Shown here one piece after another: positions 15,666 through 24,816 of a stretch of DNA of 40,588 bases. Source of the stretch: CAXBPY01 sp003455275 (GTDB taxonomy: Bacteria > Bacteroidota > Bacteroidia > Chitinophagales > UBA10324); NCBI GenBank assembly GCA_963977675.1, contig CAXBPY010000025.1, positions 1-40,588 of the forward strand, given 5' to 3'. Within the stretch, counting starts at the first letter, position 1. Every line of letters starts with the position of its first letter. The notes beneath the pieces were generated by a model. It was not told where the DNA came from, did no database searches, and worked only from the letters and a program-made list of their open reading frames with translations. Both the position numbers and the translations under genes were made by a program.

Positions 15666-17633
15666 ATGAAAACGCTTTCAACTCTGCTTGTGCTCTTATT
15701 CTTTTCCTGCATATCAAATGCACAATGGACTAATGATCCTGCTAACCCGCAAGTAGTTTGCAATGCAGCAAACCTTCAATCCAGAGTAACCACTCTTCCG
15801 GATGGAAACGGCGGTGTTTATGTATTCTGGCTCGATGGAAGAAACCCCGGTAACCGCGATGTGTTTGGCCAGCATTACGACAGCGCAGGAAATATTTTAT
15901 GGGATGCTAATGGAAGAGAGATTGTAAACTATGTACCAGACATTATTGCCTACAAACTGATTACTGATACCTCTGACCACACAATGATTATTGCCACTAT
16001 TACCCACCAAACCAGTTTTTTTGATACAACCCGAATCAGGAAAATTGATGCTCAGGGTGCGGCCATTTGGAGCAACGATATTGTTGCCGGTGTGTCTGAA
16101 GGATGTTCAGGTTCATATATTATTTATCAGGAAAACCTTGACCTTGCTGCAGAGGCAAATGCATATACTATTAAGATGGGAGTTATTTATTGTGGTGGTT
16201 CAAATGGAAATCGCATAGGTCATTTCACTATGAATGGAACTTATAACAGCTTAATTAATGGCGATCCGGAAGGAGATCAGAGTTATAATGGAAGCCCCGG
16301 CATACTTCCGACTTCAGATGGAAGTAATGATGTGAATTTATTTTACTCAAACGGAAACGGTTCTGGTGCACATGGATCTTGCTTGAGATTGACTTCAGCA
16401 GGTGATACTCTTTGGGGACCTGTAGATGTATTGCAGGGCACTAATGGATTAAATTATGAATATCGAGCTGTGAGTGATGCAAGTGGAATTGCTTTCGCAT
16501 TTATTTCTGTTGGCTCCGGTGGCAACCGCGATGTTTTTCTCCGGAAAATTGATGCAGCTGGAAACTGGGCTTGGTCCACTTCAATTACAACAGTATGCGG
16601 TGCCGCGAATGACCAGGATAACTTTTATCTGACTCAGGATAATCAATTCTACTATTTGTGTTGGGACGATGCTCGTTCGGTTTCTTGCGGAAATTTTTAT
16701 GTGTATGCTCAGAAGGTGGACAAAGCTACCGGAGCCGTGCAGTGGGCAACTGACGGTGTGCTTGTGTTCAATCAATGCACTTACATTCCTTATCCTAAAA
16801 TGCTACCGCTTCCAAATGGAAAAATTATGGTGACAGACGAAAGCACCGACGCAACAAATTCTTTCATCGTAACGAAATTGAATTCTGATGGAACAAATTT
16901 CTGGAGTAATCCGGTTACTATTTCTAACGGAACCTATGCACCGTTTTATGATGATTACAATCTGATTGAATCCGGAATGAACAGAATAGCAGTCTGGTCG
17001 AATAACGATAATGTTTACATCTGCAGGATCCAGCAACCGGTTCTTAATCTATCCGATACTGCGCAGGCATGTGGTCAGGTAACTGCTTACGGGCAAACAT
17101 TTACCACGAGTGGCAACTATAATATTCCACTGGGAGAAGATACAACTGTGGCACTGAATGTTACAGTTGATAACATTGATACAAGTGTTACTCAGATTGG
17201 AGATACACTTATAGCTAATCAATCGGGGGCACAATATGAATGGATAAATTGCTCTGGTAATATATCTACCGGAATCACCACACAGAATTTCACTACATCT
17301 GATACCGGGTACTTTGCTGTCATCATTCACCACGGAAATTGCACTGATACTTCCGATTGTTTTCATCTCACTGCAGATTTCGATATACCGGTATCTGCGG
17401 AAATTTTGATTCGCACTTTCCCAAATCCGTTCAACTCTTATATCCAAATTGAAAATGCTTCAGGATTTTTGTTTCAGCTTTCTGACTTATCCGGAAAAAT
17501 AATTTTTGAAAAACAAATTCTCTCAAATCATGAAACACTCCCAACGGAGTTGCTCTCTTCAGGAGGTTATTTCTGCCGGTTCTCTTCCGGCCAATCATTT
17601 ATTGAAAAAATGATAATGAAAATACCTGAGTAG
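15666..17633 (+). CDS. T9SS-secreted protein with propeller-like repeats
   Basis: A 655-residue exported protein with signal peptide MKTLSTLLVLLFFSCISNAQ. The first 450 residues repeat a motif of the form G(N)xGxVYVFWLDGRNxxNRDVFGQ, then W-x-x-x-G, seen in T9SS proteins predicted to form beta-propellers (further copies at DVFLRKIDAAGNWAWS and YAQKVDKATGAVQWATDGV). Two Cys-containing segments of the SPRY/Ig-like kind follow (QACGQVTAYGQTFTTSGNYN; ISTGITTQNFTTSDTGYFAV). A type A sorting domain occupies about residues 583-655 (FPNPFNSYIQIEN ... GKIIFEKQIL ... GGYFCRF). No enzyme signature is seen. It carries its own upstream promoter and is separated from the convergent polymerase gene by about 150 bases. 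Confidence 0.88.
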   Translation: MKTLSTLLVLLFFSCISNAQWTNDPANPQVVCNAANLQSRVTTLPDGNGGVYVFWLDGRNPGNRDVFGQHYDSAGNILWDANGREIVNYVPDIIAYKLITDTSDHTMIIATITHQTSFFDTTRIRKIDAQGAAIWSNDIVAGVSEGCSGSYIIYQENLDLAAEANAYTIKMGVIYCGGSNGNRIGHFTMNGTYNSLINGDPEGDQSYNGSPGILPTSDGSNDVNLFYSNGNGSGAHGSCLRLTSAGDTLWGPVDVLQGTNGLNYEYRAVSDASGIAFAFISVGSGGNRDVFLRKIDAAGNWAWSTSITTVCGAANDQDNFYLTQDNQFYYLCWDDARSVSCGNFYVYAQKVDKATGAVQWATDGVLVFNQCTYIPYPKMLPLPNGKIMVTDESTDATNSFIVTKLNSDGTNFWSNPVTISNGTYAPFYDDYNLIESGMNRIAVWSNNDNVYICRIQQPVLNLSDTAQACGQVTAYGQTFTTSGNYNIPLGEDTTVALNVTVDNIDTSVTQIGDTLIANQSGAQYEWINCSGNISTGITTQNFTTSDTGYFAVIIHHGNCTDTSDCFHLTADFDIPVSAEILIRTFPNPFNSYIQIENASGFLFQLSDLSGKIIFEKQILSNHETLPTELLSSGGYFCRFSSGQSFIEKMIMKIPE

Positions 17634-17783
17634 TTATTTAGTTTTTTCTGGTAGTCATTTCGCTACCCACATTCCTGCACGCAAAGTACATTTCGCTTAC
17701 CGGTTCATGAGAATTTATGGTTTGCGTTTGATTCAATTCAATTGAATGCTGCATTGATATATAAAAAATGTACACAGATGAAT

Positions 17784-20771
17784 TCATATCACTGATTGTG
17801 GCAAGGCAACTGTAGCTTCAATTTCCTTCGATGCATCATCGCGTGTTAAATATTCCAGCCGCTTCATGGTGGTCACTTCCATGCTGTAAAAGCCGAACTC
17901 TTCCACCACTTTTCCTTTCACCAGATAAATTCCTTTTCCTGTGAAAGGAAATGCCGCTGCCACTTGCGGAAAGTGAGTGGTATCGAAAAAAAATCCGTCG
18001 CGGTCTAGGAAGGTGCCGAATGCCATGTCTTCGCCGCGAATGGTGCGTGTGGGTTTGCGCGTCACATAGTAACCGGCCATTTCAATTTCCTTTCCGAGCA
18101 GCGCCGGAAAATCTTTTGCAAGAAATGATGACACATTTTTTTCTTTCAGTAAAGAAAACGGCGAGCACAACGCGAAACCGAGAATTTCCATTTCATCCCA
18201 AGCATCATCTATAGCGTGATGATAAAGTTCGGGCAATTGATATTTTTTATTCTCCACCGGAAATAATTCTTTGCGTGGTTGTGTTTTTTTTCCATTCACC
18301 AGAAGGTGAATATCCCACAGCAATTGCTGCTTTGTTCTTCCTGTGAAACGGAAAGCACCGATGCGAATGAGAATATTGATTTGCTCGAGCGACAAACTCA
18401 AGCGCTTTGCAAAATCATGGAGCGATAAAAAATTTCCGTTCCGGTTTCTTTCTTCCAAAATGGATGAAGAAGTTTTTTCTTCCAGCTCAGCAATGTGCTG
18501 AAAGCCGAGGAAAATATCGTCGCCATAAATGCAGGTTGAATGTTGGCTGCGATTTACATCGGGTGCATGAATGTTTGCACCTGCCATGCGCGCTTCGTGC
18601 ACATAATATTCCGTGCGGTAAAACCCGCCAAAGTTGTTGATGACGCCCACCATAAAATCTTTCGGATAGTATGCTTTCAAAAACAAACTCATATAACTCT
18701 CCACGGCATACGATGCCGAGTGCCCTTTCGAAAATGCATAGCCGGCAAAGCTTTCAATCTGCCGCCACACTTCACTCGTTACTTTTTCATCGTGGCCTTT
18801 TGCCTTGCTGTTGTCGAAAAATTTTTTGCGCACTTTTTCAAACTCATCGCGCCCGCGAAATTTTCCGCTCATGCCGCGGCGAAGCATATCGGCTTCGGTG
18901 AGTGTGAGCCCCGCGAAGTAGTGCGCCACTTTAATTACATCTTCCTGATACACCATTACACCATAAGTTTCCTGCATCAATTCGTGCATGAGCGGATGCA
19001 CATAAGTTGCCTTCGCCGGATTGCGGTAACGGATAATGTATTCCTTCATCATGCCGCTGCGCGCCACACCGGGGCGAATGATGGAGCTCGCAGCAACCAA
19101 CCCGAGATAATTATCTACTTCCAATTTTTTCAAAAGCATTCTCATCGCAGGCGATTCAATGTAAAAGCAACCCATGCAGCGCGCCTGGCTCAATCGTTCT
19201 TTCACCCGTTCATCTTTCTTAAACCGTTTGATATCGTGTATGTCAATTTTCTCACGGCGGTTTTGTTTCACAATTTCTACTGTGTCCTTAATGTGCCCGA
19301 GCCCGCGCTGCGAGAGAATATCGAATTTGTATAACCCGACATCCTCTGCTTCCAACATGCTGAACTGTGTGGTTGGAAAACCTTTCGGCGGAAGGTTGGT
19401 TGCCGTGTATGCGTGAATGGGTTCCTCTGAAATTAATATTCCGCCTGCATGAATGCTGAGGTGCGAAGGAAAATCGTGCAGGTAATTTCCATAATTAAAA
19501 ATGAGTTGAAGGTATTTGTCGCGCGAATTTTTTTCGTAGCGCTCCTGTATGGAATCAATTTCATTTTTCGGCAAGCCGAAAACTTTTCCCAGCTCACGAA
19601 CCACTGCATTTGATTGCAGTGTGCTGTAAGTGGCAAGCAGTGCAGTGTGGCGCGTGCCGTGCCGCGCGAAAATGTAATCGGTTACATCATCGCGGTCCTT
19701 CCAGCTGAAGTCAATATCGAAATCGGGCGGATTAATGCGCGAAGGATTAATAAACCGCTCGAAGTATAAATCCAGATCAATGGGATCCACATCCGTGATG
19801 CGAAGCAGGTAAGCCACCAAGCTGTTGGCGCCGCTGCCGCGCCCGATGTAGAAATAATTTTTGTGCTGCGCATAGCGCACAATGTCCCAGTTGATGAGGA
19901 AGTAAGCGGAGAAATCTTTTTCCTCAATCATCATCAGTTCCTTTTCGAGCCGGTCAGAAATTGTTTTTGAAATTGCGCCATAGCGGTAACTCATTCCGTC
20001 GCGGCATTCGCGGCGCAGCAGTTCGCGGTCGGCGGCAGCATTGCCGGTAAAATATTTTTTGTTCTTGCTTTTTCCGAAATCAAAATGAATGGAGCAATCG
20101 CTGAGAATTTTTTTAGCATTCGAAATCAGAAACGGAAAACGCGCATACAGCAATCGCAAATTTTCTTCGCTCATCATCATTTCACCGGGCTGAGCTTGTT
20201 CTGTGGCGGCAAGTTTTGACAACAGCGTGTTGTTATCCATGGCGCGCAGCAGGCGATGCGCATTAAAATCTTTTTTAGAATTAAAAGTAACGGGAGCGAG
20301 CGCCACTAATTTGTCCGGATAATTTTTCAGATCAGAAAAAAGAAGTTTGTTGAGCTCGCCCGGTTTTACTCCAACGAATTCATTTTCGCGAAGCGAATTC
20401 ACCGGAATATTTCCAAAAGGATAAATGACATACGCATGATCAAACTGCGGTGCGCGCGGCGCAATTTCTTTCTCCGTTTTTTTTTCTGCATGAAGGTGTG
20501 GTGATAGAAAATCATTCAGTTCAAGAAATCCATTGTTGTTGCGTGCAATTCCAATGAACTGTTGTTGCACACCGTTTCGAAAATCAATTCCAACGGCAGG
20601 TGTTACTCCATATCGCGAAGCGAGCCGCACAAAATCCAAAACTCCTGAAGTGTTATTAATATCAGTGAGCGCAAGCCGCGAAATATTTTTCTGCTGTGCT
20701 TCCGCTAAAAGTTTTTCAACGCTGAGCGTGCCGTATTTGAAACTGAAATAAGAGTGGCAGTTGAGATACAT
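17784..20771 (-). CDS. dnaE: DNA polymerase III alpha subunit, short (DnaE2-like) form
   Basis: A 995-residue C-family polymerase. An N-terminal PHP domain (MYLNCHSYFSFKYGTLSVEK, LALTDINNTSG) is followed by the palm with the catalytic Asp pair in PDFDIDF near residue 348 and the third Asp in YKFDILSQRGLGHI. After these come the tandem HhH region (LSLSLEQINILIRIGAF) and an OB fold (EIEMAGYYVTRKPTRTI onward). It ends soon after the OB fold, so the long tau-binding tail of replicative DnaE is missing; about 1000 residues and a dinB partner are typical of error-prone DnaE2-like enzymes. In the PHP domain the usual TDHxN is TDINN, so the metal-dependent proofreading site is probably lost. It starts six bases after the dinB stop and is surely in the same operon, under the S24 repressor's control. 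A main replicative DnaE should exist elsewhere. Confidence 0.9.
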   Translation of the reverse strand: MYLNCHSYFSFKYGTLSVEKLLAEAQQKNISRLALTDINNTSGVLDFVRLASRYGVTPAVGIDFRNGVQQQFIGIARNNNGFLELNDFLSPHLHAEKKTEKEIAPRAPQFDHAYVIYPFGNIPVNSLRENEFVGVKPGELNKLLFSDLKNYPDKLVALAPVTFNSKKDFNAHRLLRAMDNNTLLSKLAATEQAQPGEMMMSEENLRLLYARFPFLISNAKKILSDCSIHFDFGKSKNKKYFTGNAAADRELLRRECRDGMSYRYGAISKTISDRLEKELMMIEEKDFSAYFLINWDIVRYAQHKNYFYIGRGSGANSLVAYLLRITDVDPIDLDLYFERFINPSRINPPDFDIDFSWKDRDDVTDYIFARHGTRHTALLATYSTLQSNAVVRELGKVFGLPKNEIDSIQERYEKNSRDKYLQLIFNYGNYLHDFPSHLSIHAGGILISEEPIHAYTATNLPPKGFPTTQFSMLEAEDVGLYKFDILSQRGLGHIKDTVEIVKQNRREKIDIHDIKRFKKDERVKERLSQARCMGCFYIESPAMRMLLKKLEVDNYLGLVAASSIIRPGVARSGMMKEYIIRYRNPAKATYVHPLMHELMQETYGVMVYQEDVIKVAHYFAGLTLTEADMLRRGMSGKFRGRDEFEKVRKKFFDNSKAKGHDEKVTSEVWRQIESFAGYAFSKGHSASYAVESYMSLFLKAYYPKDFMVGVINNFGGFYRTEYYVHEARMAGANIHAPDVNRSQHSTCIYGDDIFLGFQHIAELEEKTSSSILEERNRNGNFLSLHDFAKRLSLSLEQINILIRIGAFRFTGRTKQQLLWDIHLLVNGKKTQPRKELFPVENKKYQLPELYHHAIDDAWDEMEILGFALCSPFSLLKEKNVSSFLAKDFPALLGKEIEMAGYYVTRKPTRTIRGEDMAFGTFLDRDGFFFDTTHFPQVAAAFPFTGKGIYLVKGKVVEEFGFYSMEVTTMKRLEYLTRDDASKEIEATVALPQSVI

Positions 20772-20777
20772 AGCGCG

Positions 20778-21974
20778 TCATACTTTCCTTATCCCATTAA
20801 ACGGATTGAACCCGCGCATGGAAAAACCAACTCCTGCGGCGCGAAGCACTTTATCGCTTCCGTACCTTCTGCGCATTCTGTCCATCGCCTGGTAGAGCTT
20901 TATCACCGACTCTGAATCTTCAAACAAATTGATCTGATAACCGCCGCGCACTAAGTGGCTGAAGCGCACGCCCACTAACCGAATGAGCATGCGGCGCTGA
21001 AACAGTTTGTCGAACAATTCTTTCACACGCGCAATAAGTACATGGTCGCTTGAGGTGTAAGCAATGCGCGACTGCATGGTGTGTGTATCGAAATCAGAAT
21101 AACGAATCTTGACTGTTACACACGAGGTCAGTTTCACTTCGTCGCGTAACTGGTAACACAATTTCTCGGTCATCTTGATCAGAATAAATTTCAACTGCTG
21201 CACATCAGTAGTGTCGCTGTCAAAAGTTTCTTCGGTGCTGATGCTCTTGCGTTCATCGTAAGGTTCCACCGGCGAATTGTCAATGCCGTTTGCTTTTTTC
21301 CAGATGGTGGTTCCGTTTTCGCCAAGTGCGCGCTCCATCAGCTCAACCGGCATTTGCTGCAGGGTGTTGATGTATTGCACGCCCATGCTGCGCAGCAGGT
21401 GATATGTTTTTTCTCCCACGCCGGGAATTTTGCTGACCGTAAGCGGAGCAAGAAAAAGTTTTTCCGCACCGAAATTAATTTTCATTTGCCCGCATGGCTT
21501 CGCTTCGTCAGTCGCAATTTTTGAAACTGTTTTATTCGGGCTCAACCCAAAGGACAGAGGCAACCCTGTGTTCTTTTTAATTTTCTCCCACAGTTCCAGA
21601 ATGAATTTGTAGCTGCCGAAAAATTTATCCATGCCGGTGAGATCAATGTAGAATTCGTCAATCGAAGATTTTTCATACACCGGAACTTTCTCGCTGATGA
21701 TTTCAGTCACAATGTCGGAGTACTTTGTGTACTCATCATAATCGCCGCGAACAATAATGGCTTCGGGGCACAGGCGCTTCGCCTGCTTCATAGGCATGGC
21801 TGAATGAATCCCAAACTTGCGCGCCTCGTAACTGCATGCTGCCACTACTCCACGCTCGCCGCCGCCTACGAGCACGGGTTTGCCATTCAATTTCGGGTTG
21901 AGCAACCGGCTTACTGATACGAAGAAGCAGTCCAGATCCATGTGCACGATGTTTCGTTCGGTGGTTAACAGCAT
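20778..21974 (-). CDS. dinB: Y-family DNA polymerase (Pol IV type)
   Basis: A 398-residue translesion polymerase. Catalytic carboxylates are in HMDLDCFFVSV near the N-terminus and SSIDEFYIDLTGMD. The fingers/palm region has ACSYEARKFGIHSAMP, which positions the templating base, and GLSPNKTVSKIATDEAKPCG and IPGVGEKTYHLL mark the thumb's HhH. A QINLF pentamer near residue 350 fits the sliding-clamp-binding consensus, followed by an ImuB/UmuC-like tail (MDRMRRRYGSDKVLRAAG). All active-site residues are present, so this is an active polymerase and not a catalytically dead ImuB. It is the first gene of a two-gene operon with the short DnaE. Its promoter overlaps palindromic sites next to the divergent LexA-like repressor gene, suggesting DNA-damage induction. 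Confidence 0.94.
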   Translation of the reverse strand: MLLTTERNIVHMDLDCFFVSVSRLLNPKLNGKPVLVGGGERGVVAACSYEARKFGIHSAMPMKQAKRLCPEAIIVRGDYDEYTKYSDIVTEIISEKVPVYEKSSIDEFYIDLTGMDKFFGSYKFILELWEKIKKNTGLPLSFGLSPNKTVSKIATDEAKPCGQMKINFGAEKLFLAPLTVSKIPGVGEKTYHLLRSMGVQYINTLQQMPVELMERALGENGTTIWKKANGIDNSPVEPYDERKSISTEETFDSDTTDVQQLKFILIKMTEKLCYQLRDEVKLTSCVTVKIRYSDFDTHTMQSRIAYTSSDHVLIARVKELFDKLFQRRMLIRLVGVRFSHLVRGGYQINLFEDSESVIKLYQAMDRMRRRYGSDKVLRAAGVGFSMRGFNPFNGIRKV

Positions 21975-22013
21975 TTGGCGATTGAGAAAATGTTTTCTAC
22001 TTTTGAAATTATT

Positions 22014-22044
22014 ACAATCAAAACTAATGATTGTATTACAATCA
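22014..22044. promoter_or_regulatory. Palindromic operator for the LexA-type repressor
   Basis: Three half-sites occur: ACAATCA (22014-22020), TGATTGT (22028-22034) and ACAATCA (22038-22044). The last two form a perfect palindrome TGATTGT-ATT-ACAATCA. The first two form a second inverted pair with a 7-base spacer. The sites lie between dinB and the XRE-S24 gene and cover the dinB promoter, as expected for an SOS-type operator that also autoregulates the repressor. Confidence 0.72.
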
Positions 22045-22050
22045 AAAACA
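22019..22050 (-). promoter_or_regulatory. dinB promoter (Bacteroidota type)
   Basis: On the minus strand TAGTTTTG (22019-22026) matches the TAnnTTTG -7 element exactly, with a T/G-rich TTGTTTTTG region further upstream (about 22042-22050) as a -33 candidate. It would give a 5' leader of about 35-40 bases before the dinB ATG. The operator palindrome lies between the two elements. Confidence 0.55.
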
Positions 22051-22075
22051 ATTTTCTGAAAAATATTTTTTTGTC

Positions 22076-22888
22076 ATGCACTTTAATTCCAATATCCGCT
22101 TTCTGAGAACCCGCAGTCAGTTCACCCAGGAAAAAGCCGCCGCTGAATTGGGAATCAGCCGGGCAACCCTGAACAGCTATGAAAACGGAAGTGTGATAAA
22201 TCCTACCCTCGAAGCATTGCTCAACTTTTCTAAATACTACGGAGTGTCTATTGACACGCTTATTAAAATTGATCTGAGTAAAATTTCCGAAACCAATCTT
22301 GCTGAACTGGAAGGCGGCCACGATGCCTATATAAAAGGAAGCAAATTGCGTGTGCTTGCTACAAGTATTGACAGCCACAACAAGGAAAATATTGAAGTAG
22401 TGAACCTGAAAGCAGCAGCCGGCTACCGGAATGGTTACGCCGATCCTGATTACATCAAGCGGCTTCCATCATTTCAGCTTCCAATTTTATTTAATGACCG
22501 GAAGTATCGCATGTTTCAAATCAGCGGCGACTCCATGTTTCCCATTGAAGACAAGAGTTGGGTGATTACTGAGTATGTAGAAAATTGGTTTGAGATTAAA
22601 GATGGAAACGCTTACATCATTCTCACGCACGACGATGGAATTGTTTTCAAGCTTGCTTACAATCAATTGAGAAGAAAAAAGAAACTTACGCTTCGCTCAC
22701 TCAATCCATTATTTGAACCTTATGAAATTTCAGCAGGCGATATCCGGGAAGTGTGGAAGTTCTGCAACTATATCAGTTCAAAAATTCCTGAACCGAATTT
22801 TCAGAAAGACGAATTGCTGTCTGCAGTTACTAAGATGGAGAAAGAAATAAAAGTGATGAAAGAGAAGATGGAGAAATCACTTGCCTGA
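22076..22888 (+). CDS. LexA-like repressor: XRE helix-turn-helix plus S24 autoprotease
   Basis: A 270-residue regulator. Residues 1-60 form a Cro/C1-type HTH (FLRTRSQFTQEKAAAELGIS then RATLNSYENG). A linker leads to an S24 peptidase domain with every residue needed for self-cleavage: the Ala115-Gly116 scissile bond in LKAAAGY, nucleophile Ser153 in GDSMFP and general-base Lys192 in VFKLAYN. The spacings (37 from cleavage site to Ser, 39 from Ser to Lys) are close to LexA's. It should therefore be inactivated by RecA-stimulated autoproteolysis and de-repress the divergent dinB-dnaE operon. The ATG at 22076 is preferred; a frame opening at 22031 lies inside the operator. Its 3' end overlaps the convergent permease gene by 12 bases. 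The HTH differs in kind from that of classical LexA. Confidence 0.9.
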   Translation: MHFNSNIRFLRTRSQFTQEKAAAELGISRATLNSYENGSVINPTLEALLNFSKYYGVSIDTLIKIDLSKISETNLAELEGGHDAYIKGSKLRVLATSIDSHNKENIEVVNLKAAAGYRNGYADPDYIKRLPSFQLPILFNDRKYRMFQISGDSMFPIEDKSWVITEYVENWFEIKDGNAYIILTHDDGIVFKLAYNQLRRKKKLTLRSLNPLFEPYEISAGDIREVWKFCNYISSKIPEPNFQKDELLSAVTKMEKEIKVMKEKMEKSLA

Positions 22889-24574
22889 TGTATTCAGCTT
22901 ACTTTTCCTGAATCCATACAGCAGGTAAACAACCAATCCAATCACCAGCCAGGTTGCGAACCACGACCAATTGCTCACTGCCATTCCGGTAAGAAGATAA
23001 CAACACGATAAAACTCCAAGCACAGGAATGAGAGAATAATTTTTCAGGAAGGAAAGAACTGCCATCACAAAACACAGCACAATAAAAATCAGCATTGGAA
23101 TATCTTGGGCTGCATTATCCGCATTTACATTCAGTAGATTTTTAAAGTAATCAGGAAACTGGTAATAGAGAAATGAAAATGTTACACCGACGATAAGAGG
23201 CACCAAAAATTTTCCGTTGATATAAGGAAGCTGAAATCCTGTACCTGAATTATTTTCTTTTCTCGGAAGAAGAAGCACACCACCACACACCAATACAAAT
23301 GCGAATAATGTTCCGATGCTTGTGAAGTCGAGCACAAAATTTTCATCCGTAAAAAATAATGGAACACCAACCACCAGTCCTGTCACAATCGTTGCAAAGG
23401 CAGGTGTTTTATATTTCGGGTGAATTGAAGAAAACTTTTTTGGGAGCAATCCATCGCGGCTCATGCTCATCCAGATTCTAGGTTGCCCCATTTGAAAAAC
23501 AAGAAGCACGCTCGTCATGGCCACCACAGCAGCAATCGAAACAATGAACAACATCCATTTCACTGCTTTTATTTTAAATACTTCGGCAAGTGGATCGCTT
23601 ACTCCGAGCATGTCTGATTTCACCATTCCTGTTAGTACAAGCGAAAGAACAATGTAAAGCACTGTACAAATCACCAATGAATAAATCATCCCTCGGGGCA
23701 AATCGCGCTGCGGGTTTTTACTTTCTTCGGCAAGAGTTGACACTGCATCGAAACCGATATAAGCAAAGAAGACAGCTGCCACTCCACTCATCACACCACC
23801 AAAACCATTAGGCATAAAAGGCGACCAGTTGTCTATATCAACATAAAAACATCCGACCACAATCACCAGCAAAACAATTGCAAGTTTGATAGCCACCATT
23901 GCATTGCTAAAATTTCTCGACTCCTTTACACCAATATAAACCAACCAGGTGATCAATGCATTTACAATCACAGCAGGTAAATCGAAAATGATTCTGAGAT
24001 TGCCAATCATCGGAGCAGTATTCCATGCAATCATTCCTTCTCCTGCTACACCTTTATCAAATGCCTGATGGGCCGCTGTATAATTTATCGTCAACCATTC
24101 CGGAATATGCATTCCAACCGCGCCAATGAGATTTGTAAAATATCCACTCCATGCAAATGCGACATAAATATTTCCAATTGAATATTCCATCAGTAAAGCC
24201 CAGCCAATAATCCATGCGAACATTTCACCGAAAGCAACATAAGAATAAGTGTAAGCGCTCCCTGATGTTGGAACCCGCGAAGCAAACTCAGCATAGCACA
24301 ATGCCGTGAACCCGCACGCTACTGCACAAATAATGAAAAGGAAAATTACACCTGGCCCTCCACTAAAACATGCCGCGCCCATGGAACTAAAACTACCTGC
24401 ACCAATAATTGCCGCAATTCCAAATGCGGTCAGATCACGAACTCTTAAAGTGCGATGAAGTGAAACTTCGCCAGTATCCATTTGCGGATTGTGTTCTGAT
24501 TCGTGCTGACCTTTTTTTACTTCTTCAAGTAGTGTGGTGAGTGGTTTCTTTCGAAAAAGTGAATTGAAATTCAT
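22877..24574 (-). CDS. APC-superfamily amino-acid permease
   Basis: A 565-residue inner-membrane protein of the cationic-amino-acid-transporter/YfnA type. It has a soluble N-terminus of about 45 residues, then LTAFGIAAIIGAGSFSSMGA (unwound helix 1 with the substrate-binding GAG), CAVACGFTALCYAEFASRVP (helix 2) and SGSAYTYSYVAFGEMFAWIIG (helix 3). Around 12-13 further hydrophobic spans follow, including FFAYIGFDAVSTLAEESKNP, the helix 6-7 region with its conserved acidic residue. The substrate cannot be deduced more finely than amino acids. It is a single minus-strand gene; its stop codon lies within the end of the convergent repressor gene. Confidence 0.93.
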   Translation of the reverse strand: MNFNSLFRKKPLTTLLEEVKKGQHESEHNPQMDTGEVSLHRTLRVRDLTAFGIAAIIGAGSFSSMGAACFSGGPGVIFLFIICAVACGFTALCYAEFASRVPTSGSAYTYSYVAFGEMFAWIIGWALLMEYSIGNIYVAFAWSGYFTNLIGAVGMHIPEWLTINYTAAHQAFDKGVAGEGMIAWNTAPMIGNLRIIFDLPAVIVNALITWLVYIGVKESRNFSNAMVAIKLAIVLLVIVVGCFYVDIDNWSPFMPNGFGGVMSGVAAVFFAYIGFDAVSTLAEESKNPQRDLPRGMIYSLVICTVLYIVLSLVLTGMVKSDMLGVSDPLAEVFKIKAVKWMLFIVSIAAVVAMTSVLLVFQMGQPRIWMSMSRDGLLPKKFSSIHPKYKTPAFATIVTGLVVGVPLFFTDENFVLDFTSIGTLFAFVLVCGGVLLLPRKENNSGTGFQLPYINGKFLVPLIVGVTFSFLYYQFPDYFKNLLNVNADNAAQDIPMLIFIVLCFVMAVLSFLKNYSLIPVLGVLSCCYLLTGMAVSNWSWFATWLVIGLVVYLLYGFRKSKLNTSGK

Positions 24575-24770
24575 TCCTGGAAAAATATGTTTCGGGTAAA
24601 CCTAAGCAAAATGGTTATTTGTTTATCGATATCTGTTTTTAGTAAATGCAACTTTGAGTTGTTAGAAATCATAACTTATCATGACAATCTGTTTAGCGAA
24701 GCAATGAGTGTTTTGTGAAAACAAAAGAATAAGTCGAATAATCTGCGTTGCACTTTATTTGAAGTTCATT

Positions 24771-24803
24771 TTCATATTTTCAAATCTCCAAATATTCAAA
24801 TCG
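24771..24803 (+). repeat. TTCAAAT-type leader repeat, copy before holB
   Basis: The block TTTTCAAATCTCCAAA-TA-TTCAAATC lies just upstream of the holB ATG (24817). It is nearly identical (24 of 26 bases) to a block before the next gene at about 26134-26159. The spacing of TCAAAT units is 8-10 bases. Confidence 0.5.
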
Positions 24804-24816
24804 TTTTATTTGCTCC

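Noticed and set aside
18540..19334. 264-codon open frame antisense to the short dnaE gene
   Set aside because: It lies wholly inside a well-supported polymerase gene, has no recognisable domain and is rich in His/Phe/Arg in the pattern typical of a complement-strand shadow.
22031..22075. Upstream start for the S24 repressor
   Set aside because: It falls inside the operator palindrome and adds residues (YYNQKQFSEKYFF) with no family counterpart before the HTH.
24575..24816. Possible RNA gene in the 242-base gap before holB
   Set aside because: No tRNA-like cloverleaf, riboswitch-like conserved core or strong hairpin was found; apart from the leader repeat at 24771-24803 I see nothing.
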